A DNA stretch of 64,000 nucleotides from an uncultured Collinsella sp. (lineage in GTDB: Bacteria > Actinomycetota > Coriobacteriia > Coriobacteriales > Coriobacteriaceae). Within the stretch, counting starts at the first letter, position 1; each line of letters begins with the position of its first letter. The stretch spans positions 108,290 to 172,289 of the forward strand of contig UQID01000001.1 of NCBI GenBank assembly GCA_900541045.1. Reading direction: 5' to 3'. The notes beneath the pieces were generated by a model. It did no database searches. It was not told the origin of the DNA and saw only the letters and a program-made list of their open reading frames with translations. Shown here piece after piece: positions 6,247 to 14,751 of the stretch. The translations under genes were made by a program, and so were the position numbers.

Positions 6247-8928
6247 CTAGTTCTCGAGCAGGTCCTCGATAAAGCCGACGCGGTAGTTCTTGAAGATGAC
6301 CTCGCCGCCGTCTTGCGTGGCATCCAGGTCGACATCGCCCATGATGCCAAAGTCGTGGTCGCCATCCTCGTCGGCAAAGATCTGGTGCACGTGCCATACG
6401 TGCGCGGTCTTCTCGTCGGACTCGTCGATGGAAAACATCGCGGCGCTGCGGGCATTTCCGTCGGTGAGGATTTCCTCGTGCTGCTCATGGTAAGCGTTGA
6501 GTGCTTTTTGCCAGCGGACCTCGCTCATGCCCCAGTCCTCGTCGAGCTCGCCCAGATCGCGAGCGTGCTCGCGGGCGGCAAGGGTCACGCGGCGGAAGAG
6601 CGCGTTGCGCACCAACAGCGTGCAGCCGCGACGGTCCGCAACGACCTCGTCGATGCCCTGCGGCGGCGCGGCGTCGAGTGCAGCGGGGTTGCCGGCGTTC
6701 TCCCACTCGTCCACCAGGCTCGAGTCGACCGAGCGCACCACAAAGCCGAGCCACGAGATAATGTCACGCAAGCGCTCATCGCGCTTCTCAATGGGCACGG
6801 TGCGATCGAGGGAACGGTAGGCCTCGGCTAGGTAGCGCAGCAGAATGCCCTCGGAGCGGGCGATGCCGAGCTTTTGAATGTAGCCCTTAAAATCGCTCGC
6901 GCTCTCCAGCATGTCGCGCAGGACGCTCTTGGGCGAGAGCTGGTAGTCGTTGGCCCAAGGTACTTCCTGGCAGTACTTGTCGAAGGCGGCATCGAGCAAG
7001 TCCTCGAGCGGCTTTTCGTAGGTGACATCCTGGATGCGCTCCAAGCGTTCCTCATATTCGACGCCGTCAGCCTTCATTTCGGCCATCGCGCGGTCGCGCG
7101 CGGCGCGCTCCTGTGCGCGCAATACCTGCTTGGGGTCCTCGAGCGTAGCCTCGACCATCGAGATGAGGTCCATGGTATAGGTCTCACTCTCGGTGTCGAG
7201 CAGCTCCAGCGCGGCAAGCAAAAACGGCGAGAGCGGCTGGTCGAGCGCAAAGTCCTCGGGCAGGTCGACCGTCAGCGCGTAGTCTATGTCCGGCGCGGCG
7301 TCAACCGGAGCGCCGGGTGCGGGCGGCACCTCGGTGCGCACGACGACGCCGGAGTCGATGAGCGTGGCGAAGATCTCGTCGGCACGAACCTCGAGCTTTG
7401 CCTTTTCCTCGGGAGTCTGCAGGCTCGTCTCGATGAGGTCGTGTACACGGGCGCGGGCATCGCCGCCCTGCTCGACCACGCTAATCACCATGGAGTGTGT
7501 GATGCGAAGTCGCGGCTTGAGCGTTTCGGGCTGCGTTTCGATCAGGCGCTCAAAGGTCTGCTTGTTCCAGGTGACAAAGCCCTCGGGGGCCTTCTTCTTT
7601 TTAATCTTGCGGAGCTTCTTGGGGTCGTCACCCGCCTTGGCCATGAGCTTGGCGTTCTCGATCTCGTGCTCCGGGGCCTCGGCGATGACCATACCCTCGG
7701 TATCGAAGCCCGAACGGCCAGCGCGACCGGCGATCTGATGGAACTCGCGGGCGCGCAGGTGACGCATCTTGTAGCCGTCGAACTTGGTGAGCGCGGTGAG
7801 GACCACGGTGTGGATGGGCACGTTGATGCCGACGCCGAGTGTGTCGGTGCCGCAAATGACGGGCAGTAGGCCCTGCTGTGCCAGGCGCTCGACCAGTAGA
7901 CGATAGCGCGGCAGCATACCGGCGTGGTGCACGCCGACGCCGCAGCCGAGCAAACGCTTGAGGATCTTGCCGAAGGCCGTCGAGAAGCTCGTGCCCTTGG
8001 CTGCCTCCTTGATGGCTTCGCGCTGCTCCTTGCTGGCAATGCCAAAGTTGGCGAGGGATTGCGCCGTCGCAAGTGCGGCATCCTGGCTAAAGTGCACGAT
8101 GTAGAGCGGGGCCTCGCCGCGGCGCATCGCGAGCTCGACGGTGCCTTCGAGCGAGGTCGTCACGTAGTCGTAGCTCAACGGCACGGGGCGTGGGGCATCG
8201 ACGACCAAGTCGCAGGTAGCGCCGGTGTGTTGCTCGAGCGAGGCGGCGATTGCGGTGACATCGCCGAGCGTGGCGCTCATGAGCATGAATTGCGTGTGAG
8301 GTAGGGTGAGCAGCGGCACCTGCCAGGCCCAACCGCGATCGGGGTCGGCAAAGTAGTGGAACTCGTCCATGGCGACGCAGCCAACATCGGCATCTTCGCC
8401 CTCGCGCAGTGCGTCGTTTGCAAGGATCTCTGCCGTGCAGCAGATGACGGGCGCCTTGGTGTTGATATGCGTATCGCCGGTGATCATGCCGACGTTATCG
8501 CGGCCGAGCACCTGTACCAGGTCGAAGAACTTCTCGCTGACCAGAGCCTTGATAGGGGCCGTGTAGTAGCAGCGCTTGCCCTGCGCCATGCCCATAAAGA
8601 GCATGCCCAGCGCGACAAGCGACTTGCCCGATCCGGTCGGTGTTCCCAAAATGACATGGTCACCGGCGGCTAGATCCATGAGGGCCTCTTCCTGGTGGTC
8701 CCACAGCTCAATACCGCGATCGCTCGTCCATTCAAAGAAACGTTCGAAGGCTTGATCGGGCGTGAGCCATGGCTCGGGCTCGCTACCATCCTCGGGCTCC
8801 CACCAGGTGGGGGAGAGCGCGCCGAGCGAGCCAAACTCGGCTTCGGTTCCCGTGCCGCCCGAGAATGAGCTGGCGGCGCCGGCGCCGGAAACGGTGCTGG
8901 CGGAAGTATCTGTCGTGGTCTGTGCCAT
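6247..8928 (-). CDS. Ski2-like DEAD/DEAH helicase with DUF3516-type C-terminus
   Basis: An 893-residue superfamily 2 helicase. The motor shows motif I GTPTGSGKS, motif II MDEFHYF (DEFH rather than DEAD/DEAH), motif III MSATLGD and motif VI QIAGRAGRSGFD. The long C-terminal part beyond residue 450 matches the actinobacterial DUF3516 helicase architecture as I remember it. The Ser/Thr/Gly-rich first 45 residues look disordered. Ski2-like enzymes usually unwind structured RNA; this subgroup has no assigned substrate that I know. It is the last gene of a leftward group with the TrmB-like and Trm9-like methyltransferases, which favours an RNA-related role. Confidence 0.85.
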   Translation of the reverse strand: MAQTTTDTSASTVSGAGAASSFSGGTGTEAEFGSLGALSPTWWEPEDGSEPEPWLTPDQAFERFFEWTSDRGIELWDHQEEALMDLAAGDHVILGTPTGSGKSLVALGMLFMGMAQGKRCYYTAPIKALVSEKFFDLVQVLGRDNVGMITGDTHINTKAPVICCTAEILANDALREGEDADVGCVAMDEFHYFADPDRGWAWQVPLLTLPHTQFMLMSATLGDVTAIAASLEQHTGATCDLVVDAPRPVPLSYDYVTTSLEGTVELAMRRGEAPLYIVHFSQDAALATAQSLANFGIASKEQREAIKEAAKGTSFSTAFGKILKRLLGCGVGVHHAGMLPRYRLLVERLAQQGLLPVICGTDTLGVGINVPIHTVVLTALTKFDGYKMRHLRAREFHQIAGRAGRSGFDTEGMVIAEAPEHEIENAKLMAKAGDDPKKLRKIKKKKAPEGFVTWNKQTFERLIETQPETLKPRLRITHSMVISVVEQGGDARARVHDLIETSLQTPEEKAKLEVRADEIFATLIDSGVVVRTEVPPAPGAPVDAAPDIDYALTVDLPEDFALDQPLSPFLLAALELLDTESETYTMDLISMVEATLEDPKQVLRAQERAARDRAMAEMKADGVEYEERLERIQDVTYEKPLEDLLDAAFDKYCQEVPWANDYQLSPKSVLRDMLESASDFKGYIQKLGIARSEGILLRYLAEAYRSLDRTVPIEKRDERLRDIISWLGFVVRSVDSSLVDEWENAGNPAALDAAPPQGIDEVVADRRGCTLLVRNALFRRVTLAAREHARDLGELDEDWGMSEVRWQKALNAYHEQHEEILTDGNARSAAMFSIDESDEKTAHVWHVHQIFADEDGDHDFGIMGDVDLDATQDGGEVIFKNYRVGFIEDLLEN

Positions 8929-9026
8929 GTGGTTGCTTTCTCTCGCGTTTGTCTGCCAACTATTATGGCGTAGCGGCGGCGCGGGGTGCCAGCGCGCGAG
9001 AAAATGCAGGAAATGGGCGCGTGAAG

Positions 9027-9866
9027 TTAGTGCTCTTGCGGCAGGCGCTTCTTACCCTTGCGGGCACGGTTTCTGAAGTTCTCGACGGCCTCTTCCATGC
9101 CGAGAGGCACGTAGGTGAGCTCATCGAGGTTTTCGGGCAGGTAGCAGGCAAGACTTTGCTCCTGCGCACGGCCCGCCGCGAGCTGTTCATCGCTGGGCCG
9201 TGCGCCGGGTGTGGCGCAAATGCCATAGACGACGGCACCCATCTCGCGCGTGCGGCATTCATATTCGGTCTCGGGATGCTCGGGATGGTCGCGGCGCACG
9301 TCGTCACTTACCCAAAGCGTGTCGTAGCCGGCTGCGGCAAACTGTCCTAGGGCGTAGTCGCGCAGTGGCTTGCTGTCGGTGCGCAGCGTGACGGTGGCGC
9401 CGGCTGCAAAGAGCGGGCGGTAGAGCATCAGATGGTCGACATGGACGAGTCGTTTTTTGGCGTATTTGGCCTTGGGCTGCGGCGTGGGAAAGTTGATGGT
9501 GATGGCATCGAGCTCGCCTGCGGCAAACAGCTGCGGCAGCGATGCGGCACCTCGGGGCAGGACGAGCGCGTTGGACAGCTCCTGCTCGCAGATTTTCTGC
9601 GCGGCATAGGCGATGCAGATGGGCTCCTGGTCCATGCCGATAAAGAGGGCGTTTGGCTCGTGGGCCGCGCGCTCTACAAGGTACGTTCCCTTGTCGCAGC
9701 CAAGATCCAGGTGAAGGTGTTCGAAGGGCTTGCTGCCAACTGGCGCGCAAGCCTCGCGCCAATCTCCGGCATAGGCCTCGGGGCTCGTCTCAATCGCATC
9801 GGCGTAGCGCTCCAGGCGCTCCTCGAGCACAAAGTTCTTGGGCGTGCGAACGTGGACGGCTCCCAT
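9027..9866 (-). CDS. trmB: tRNA (guanine-N7)-methyltransferase family protein (TrmB-like)
   Basis: A SAM-dependent class I methyltransferase of 279 residues. HLDLGCDKGTYL is motif I, FIGMDQEP follows, and the family hallmark region is INFPTPQPKAKYAKKRL followed by a C-terminal T-D-x-K segment (RTDSKPL). TrmB makes m7G46 in tRNA variable loops. The hallmark is usually NFPDPWPK; here Asp and Trp are replaced by Thr and Gln, which is unusual and makes exact function less certain. AAGGAG precedes the ATG. It lies between a Trm9-like methyltransferase (119 nt upstream) and a helicase (98 nt downstream) on the same strand. Confidence 0.8.
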   Translation of the reverse strand: MGAVHVRTPKNFVLEERLERYADAIETSPEAYAGDWREACAPVGSKPFEHLHLDLGCDKGTYLVERAAHEPNALFIGMDQEPICIAYAAQKICEQELSNALVLPRGAASLPQLFAAGELDAITINFPTPQPKAKYAKKRLVHVDHLMLYRPLFAAGATVTLRTDSKPLRDYALGQFAAAGYDTLWVSDDVRRDHPEHPETEYECRTREMGAVVYGICATPGARPSDEQLAAGRAQEQSLACYLPENLDELTYVPLGMEEAVENFRNRARKGKKRLPQEH

Positions 9867-9985
9867 GAGGCTCCTTGGTCATACGTATGGAACGCGTGGC
9901 TGCGCGTTCCGTCGGTGGGTTGGAAAACGGATGGGCATAGCTTACCCAAAAGATGCGGCGCGGCTCGGCGGCGAGTCGTCGATGC

Positions 9986-10858
9986 CTACAGGCGCTTGAG
10001 GATCACATAGCGGTTGAGCTCGCCGCTGCGACCGTCGGCATGGAAGCGCTCAAGCTCGCGCACGGGGACCTCGCCGCTCTTGTAGAACGTTCGGACGCCG
10101 CGCACCAGGTCGGTGATCTGCTGATCGTCAAAGTGATGGCAATAGCGGTAGGCGTGGCGGTCGTTTTGCCAGCCAATGAGGTGGTCGCCGGCTTCAAACT
10201 GCGCGGAATCGTAACCCTCAAACGGTGGGGTGAGCTCGGCGCGGGCTTCGGCTCGAACGGCCTTGCGCGCCATGCGCTCGTCGTTCATAAACTCCCAAAA
10301 GCTGATGGCGATGATGCCGCCCGGGCGCGTCTGGCGCACCAGGGCGTCGAGCACGCGTACGCGGTACTCGCACGACGGCACGTGGTGCATAAAGCCAAAG
10401 CAGACCGAGATGTCGGCGAGCGGGGCGTCGAAAAGCGCGTCGGGCGTCTCGGCGGGGTTGAGCTTCATGAGAGCGTCGAGCACATCGAGTTCCTGGAAGT
10501 GCAGGTTGGGAATGCGCAGGGCGTGACCGCGTGCATCGATGGCCAGGTCCTGGCACGAGTCGACACCATAGAACTCGAAGGGGCAGTTGGCATCTGCCGA
10601 GGGGCTCGCGCCGTCGACGCCCTTGGCAGCCAGCGTGCCGCCGGCGGCAAAGTTCTCAAAGCGCATATTGCCGCAGGCAAGATCGAAGACGCGGACGGGA
10701 TGCTCGATGGTGGCCACATCGAGCTGGTCGAGCGCTATGTCCATGGTGCGCACCCAGCCGGGCCAAGGAGCCTGGCGCGTATCGGAAAAGGAGGCGGAGT
10801 GCTCGCGATAGAACGTATTGTTGAGCTGGATGAGCGATGAGGCGAAATCGCGGTTCAC
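9986..10858 (-). CDS. Trm9/ALKBH8-like SAM-dependent tRNA methyltransferase
   Basis: A 290-residue class I methyltransferase. FYREHSASFSDTRQAPWPGW (residues 16-35) closely resembles the N-terminal signature of Trm9/ALKBH8 (ending FS-x-TR-x-x-PWP). Motif I is VFDLACGN (57-64), and a later HHVP...RVRVLDALVRQTRPGG segment again matches Trm9. Eukaryotic Trm9 methylates cm5U34 made by Elongator to mcm5U34. The GTG at 10858 is chosen as start because GGAGGGAG (10868-10875, minus strand) lies 9 nt upstream; the in-frame ATG at 10906 has none. An elp3 gene lies 2 kb away on the opposite strand. Other small-molecule methyltransferase roles remain possible. Confidence 0.7.
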   Translation of the reverse strand: MNRDFASSLIQLNNTFYREHSASFSDTRQAPWPGWVRTMDIALDQLDVATIEHPVRVFDLACGNMRFENFAAGGTLAAKGVDGASPSADANCPFEFYGVDSCQDLAIDARGHALRIPNLHFQELDVLDALMKLNPAETPDALFDAPLADISVCFGFMHHVPSCEYRVRVLDALVRQTRPGGIIAISFWEFMNDERMARKAVRAEARAELTPPFEGYDSAQFEAGDHLIGWQNDRHAYRYCHHFDDQQITDLVRGVRTFYKSGEVPVRELERFHADGRSGELNRYVILKRL

Positions 10859-11125
10859 GGCGCGGAACTCCCTCCGTTGGCGGTGCGGAATAAACAGTAC
10901 GACCATACTACCGTTAACGCCGCAACGGGGACAACCGAGCTGCGGGTCATTGCTTTGTTTGGACACATTTCCGCAGCTCATATGCACCCGCAACCGCCGG
11001 TTGTCAAAAATCTCACTAGAATAGGTGGCATGCTTTTGGCGGTGGCGGATACATTTTTAACTGTGCAAGGCGCCTTAAGAACAAAAACGGTCCGGCGGCA
11101 CGGCTGGCATCACATAGGAGGAACC

Positions 11126-11848
11126 ATGAATGTAGAAACTGCGCAGCGGCTCGCCGACCTTCGTCGCAGCAAGGGTTTTAGCCAAGAAGGGCTGGCGCGA
11201 AAGCTGGGGCTGTCGCGCCAGGCGGTCAGTAAATGGGAGCGTGCGGAGAGCTCGCCCGATACCGAGAACCTGATCTCGCTCGCAAAACTCTATGGCGTGA
11301 GTTTGGACGAGCTCCTCAATCCGAGCGATGAGATCGAGGACGATATCGAGTTTGAGAACGAGGACCGCGCCCGTCAGCGCGAGGCCGAGGCAGCGGAGCG
11401 TGCCCGCACCCATGAGGCGGCGGCACGAGCTACCGAGGCGGCAACGCAGGCGAGTGATGCGGCTGCCAAGGCGGCGCAAGCGGCAAGTTGGAGCGCGCAG
11501 GCAGCTAATGCGGCGACGGCTCAGGTGACGGGTGCCGGTGCGACCAGCGTGACTCCGGTGAAGGGTCCGTTTCAGTCGTTCCCGTATTGGGCTGTGTGCT
11601 GGCTGCTGTTCTTTTTGCTGATGTTCCTGTTTGGTGCCGGCCCCTTTGCCGCGCTGATCTTCTTTACGATCCCCATCTATCACTGGGTGGCGCGTGCGCT
11701 CGATGGCGATTGGGCGCGCGGGGATATCCAGGTTGGTCCGGCGCCGGCGGTCGCTAGGACTAAGGGGGAGGACGTTTCCACTGCGGTTGACGCTGACATG
11801 GCTGCCGGGGCCACCGCTGAGCCGATTGCCAAAGAGGGTGGTGAATGA
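11126..11848 (+). CDS. XRE-family HTH regulator with Ala-rich coiled coil and membrane segments
   Basis: A 240-residue protein. Residues 1-65 form a Cro/CI helix-turn-helix (SQEGLARKLGLSRQAVSKWER). Next come an acidic stretch, an Ala/Glu/Arg-rich helix (about 85-135) and two hydrophobic segments (about 155-190: YWAVCWLLFFLLMFLF and PFAALIFFTIPIYHWV). This places a DNA-binding domain on a membrane anchor, suggesting envelope sensing. TAGGAGGAACC precedes the ATG. The downstream beta-repeat protein overlaps its stop by 4 nt, so the two are translationally coupled and probably form a regulator/effector pair comparable in layout to other DUF4097 operons. Confidence 0.82.
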   Translation: MNVETAQRLADLRRSKGFSQEGLARKLGLSRQAVSKWERAESSPDTENLISLAKLYGVSLDELLNPSDEIEDDIEFENEDRARQREAEAAERARTHEAAARATEAATQASDAAAKAAQAASWSAQAANAATAQVTGAGATSVTPVKGPFQSFPYWAVCWLLFFLLMFLFGAGPFAALIFFTIPIYHWVARALDGDWARGDIQVGPAPAVARTKGEDVSTAVDADMAAGATAEPIAKEGGE

Positions 11849-12744
11849 TGAAGCTTTCGCATGAATCCAAGGTACGCTTGGGCGTTGGCATCGGAGCGTT
11901 CGTGCTTATCATCGGGCTTGTCTTTGGCACTTCGCGGCTATTGGCTCATTCTGATATGGTGCGTACGACCGGTATTCTATCTGGCCATTTGTCTGATTTT
12001 GACGATATGTTTGACGAGGACGATTCCTTGAATAGCGGTAACTATTCCGCTCGGCCTCAGCAGCTTTCGAGCACGACTTTTGATGCCGATGAGTTCCGCT
12101 ACCTCGATTTCGATATCAATGCGGCTTCGGTGGACGTCAAGGTTGTTGATGGCAACAAGGCTCGCGTTATCGAGCGGGGGCGCGTTGCCGAGGGTATGGA
12201 TGCCTCCAAGGCCGCGACGCAAAACATCGCATCCGTCGAGGACTCGACGCTCAAGGTTTCCCAGTTTGGAAGTGATGACGGTAAGGCAATCGATCGCTCA
12301 GTTACGGTCGAGCTGCCGCGCCGTGTTGCCGAACATCTGAAGGGAGTCAACGCGCACGTGGGCTCGGGTGATCTGCAGATTGCCGGTGTCATCTGTGATG
12401 GTTTCGATCTTTTCCTGGGTGCGGGAGATGTAGAGTTTACGGGCAGCGTGACTGATGCGCTTAGCGCTGAGGTCGGTTCGGGCGATGTGACGCTCGAGCT
12501 TTACCAGGCCCCCGCGAAGTCGATGGACGTGAGTGTGGGCTCGGGCGATGTGGAGATGACGGTTCCGAACTCGACGGGCTTTAAGGCGAGCCTCACCTTG
12601 GGCAGTGGCGACTTCGAGAGCGATTTCCTTCCGCTTGACTACGATGGCGAGACCATTTTGAATCTTGAATTCGATAACGGCGATAAGTCTGCTACGTATC
12701 GTTTTGAGGTCGGTTCGGGCGACATGTCGTTTGATTCGGAGTGA
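11845..12744 (+). CDS. Membrane-anchored DUF4097-like beta-repeat protein
   Basis: A 299-residue protein with an N-terminal transmembrane anchor (residues 13-33, VGIGAFVLIIGLVFGTSRLL) and an extracytoplasmic domain. From residue 165 onward it repeats the motif V-G-S-G-D (SGDLQ, AGDVEF, SGDVTL, SGDVEM, SGDFES, SGDMSF) at about 20-residue spacing, the pattern of the beta-solenoid DUF4097/LiaG-type adhesin-like fold. In Firmicutes such proteins accompany envelope-stress regulators. The ATG overlaps the TGA of the HTH membrane regulator (ATGATG at 11845), showing coupling. A terminator follows at 12797. The precise role is unknown. Confidence 0.75.
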   Translation: MMKLSHESKVRLGVGIGAFVLIIGLVFGTSRLLAHSDMVRTTGILSGHLSDFDDMFDEDDSLNSGNYSARPQQLSSTTFDADEFRYLDFDINAASVDVKVVDGNKARVIERGRVAEGMDASKAATQNIASVEDSTLKVSQFGSDDGKAIDRSVTVELPRRVAEHLKGVNAHVGSGDLQIAGVICDGFDLFLGAGDVEFTGSVTDALSAEVGSGDVTLELYQAPAKSMDVSVGSGDVEMTVPNSTGFKASLTLGSGDFESDFLPLDYDGETILNLEFDNGDKSATYRFEVGSGDMSFDSE

Positions 12745-12796
12745 TGGCTGCGGGCTGGTCCGCAAGCATAGATGCTTAGACGCGCTGTTTGATGGA

Positions 12797-12832
12797 GGCG
12801 CCGGAGCCGTGACGGGCTCCGGCGCCTTTGCC
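12797..12832 (+). terminator. Terminator after the HTH/beta-repeat operon
   Basis: Perfect 12-bp stem GGCGCCGGAGCC (12797-12808) and GGCTCCGGCGCC (12815-12826), 6-nt loop, then TTTGCCTTT. It ends just before the Elp3 gene. Confidence 0.8.
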
Positions 12833-12846
12833 TTTACAATGGGGGC

Positions 12847-14751
12847 ATGGAACAGATTATTTTGAACATACTCGAGGCCCTGCGTCGCGGCGAAACCGTT
12901 GACGACAAGGCGCTCGTAAAACTGATACATGCCGAGGCGCGCCGTGAGGGTGTCGACAAGCGCGATCTGGCCAAGCGCCGTCTGCTGCCGTTCTACCAGC
13001 GGGTTAAACGTGAGGATCCGGCTCGTTGGGCTGGATGGAATGTCGATGCCGAGCTAGAGCGTCAACTGCTGCAGGTGCTACGCATGAAGCCGCGCCGCAC
13101 GGCTTCGGGCGTGGCAACCATTACCGTCATCACCAAGCCGTGGCCGTGCTCGGGCGATTGCCTGTTTTGCCCCAACGACCTGCGCATGCCCAAAAGCTAT
13201 TTACATGCCGAGCCGGCGTGCGCCCGTGCGGAGCAAAATTGCTTCGACCCGTATCTGCAGGTGAGCGCTCGTCTGACCGCGCTTTCGCAGATGGGGCATG
13301 CGACCGACAAGATAGAGCTCATCGTGCTCGGTGGCACCTGGAGCGACTATCCGGAAGGGTATCAGACGTGGTTTATGTCGGAGCTCTTCCGTGCGCTCAA
13401 TGACGATGCCGTCGCCGGCGTGGCGGCAAACCCCATGTTGGCGCGTCCGGGTATCAGCCGTGCCGAGGCGGGGCGCCTGCTCGATGACGCTCCCGCCGAT
13501 GCCCTGCCGCCGGTGGTAGCGGAGCGCCGCGAGCGCTATCGGGCTGCCGGCATTGCGACAGACGAGGCCGAGCTCGCGAGCGGTGTTGCAGGAGAGCAGG
13601 AGCGCGTGGATGTTGCTGTGGGCGGCTACAACCGCGCGGTGCGTCGTCTGTACGGCCCCGGTACGCCGTGGGGAGAGGTTGCAGAGCGGCAAACGGCAAC
13701 GATGGAGGAGCTTGAGCGTCAGCAGCGCATCAACGAGACGGCGAAGCATCGCGTGGTGGGGCTCGTTATCGAGACGCGCCCCGATGCCGTAACACCGCAA
13801 GCCCTCACGCTCATCCGCCGCCTGGGCTGCACCAAGATTCAGATGGGCATTCAGAGTCTTGACCAGCACCTGCTCGACATCAACGAGCGTCGCATTTCGG
13901 TGGCTCAGATTGAGCGAGCGTTTTCGCTTGCGCGCCTGTTTGGCTTTAAGATCCACGCGCATTTTATGCTTAACCTGCTGGGCGCCACGCCCGAGGGGGA
14001 CAAGCGCGACTACGAGCGCTTTATGACCGAAGGGGCCTTTATGCCCGACGAGGTCAAGGTCTACCCGTGTGCGCTCATCGAGGGCTCGCGTCTAGTGGGC
14101 TGCTACGAGCGCGGCGAGTGGCGCCCCTATACCGAGGAAGAACTGCTCGACGTGTTGGCCGACGACATCGTGGTGACGCCGGCGTTCTGCCGTATCAGCC
14201 GCATGATTCGCGATTTTAGTTCCGATGACATCATGGTGGGCAACAAGAAACCTAACCTGCGTCAGCTCGTTGAGAACCGCTTGGCGGCTCGTGGCGATGG
14301 GGCGACGGTGCGTGAGATTCGCTATCGCGAGATCAGTACCGCGGGTGCCGACCTGGATGATCTGTCTCTTGATGAGGTCGCTTACAAGACGCCGGTGACG
14401 CGTGAACGCTTTTTGCAGTGGGTGACGCCCGAAGGCAAGATCGCCGGCTTTTTGCGGCTGTCACTGCCCGATCGCGCGTTTGTTGCCGCGCATACGGACG
14501 AGCTGCCGACGACGCCGGACGAGGCGATGATTCGCGAGGTACACGTGTATGGCATGGCGGCGCGTGTGGGCGATCAGGGCCAGGCGGCTCAGCATCACGG
14601 TCTCGGACGTTCGCTCGTGGAACGTGCGTGCGAGATTGCTCGGGACGCCGGCTATGCGCGCATCAACGTGATCAGTGCGATTGGTACGCGCGAGTATTAC
14701 CGCCACCTGGGTTTTTGCGACCATGATCTTTATCTGCAGAAGGAGCTCTAG
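12847..14751 (+). CDS. elp3: Elp3: tRNA U34 carboxymethyltransferase (radical SAM plus GNAT)
   Basis: A 634-residue bacterial Elp3. The radical SAM cluster motif is C101-x3-C105-x2-C108 (PCSGDCLFCP), followed by the Elp3-specific region KSYLHAEPACARAEQNCFDPY and, near 300-380, VIETRPDAVT and TKIQMGIQSLD. The C-terminal 150 residues form the GNAT acetyltransferase domain (HVYGMAARVGDQGQAAQHHG, RINVISAIGTREYYRHLGF). Elp3 uses acetyl-CoA and SAM to make cm5U at tRNA wobble uridine 34. Bacterial and archaeal forms act without other Elongator subunits. The first residues overlap the terminator tail closely and no strong Shine-Dalgarno is seen; the start ATG 12847 fits homologous lengths. The next gene starts immediately after the stop. 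Confidence 0.92.
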   Translation: MEQIILNILEALRRGETVDDKALVKLIHAEARREGVDKRDLAKRRLLPFYQRVKREDPARWAGWNVDAELERQLLQVLRMKPRRTASGVATITVITKPWPCSGDCLFCPNDLRMPKSYLHAEPACARAEQNCFDPYLQVSARLTALSQMGHATDKIELIVLGGTWSDYPEGYQTWFMSELFRALNDDAVAGVAANPMLARPGISRAEAGRLLDDAPADALPPVVAERRERYRAAGIATDEAELASGVAGEQERVDVAVGGYNRAVRRLYGPGTPWGEVAERQTATMEELERQQRINETAKHRVVGLVIETRPDAVTPQALTLIRRLGCTKIQMGIQSLDQHLLDINERRISVAQIERAFSLARLFGFKIHAHFMLNLLGATPEGDKRDYERFMTEGAFMPDEVKVYPCALIEGSRLVGCYERGEWRPYTEEELLDVLADDIVVTPAFCRISRMIRDFSSDDIMVGNKKPNLRQLVENRLAARGDGATVREIRYREISTAGADLDDLSLDEVAYKTPVTRERFLQWVTPEGKIAGFLRLSLPDRAFVAAHTDELPTTPDEAMIREVHVYGMAARVGDQGQAAQHHGLGRSLVERACEIARDAGYARINVISAIGTREYYRHLGFCDHDLYLQKEL

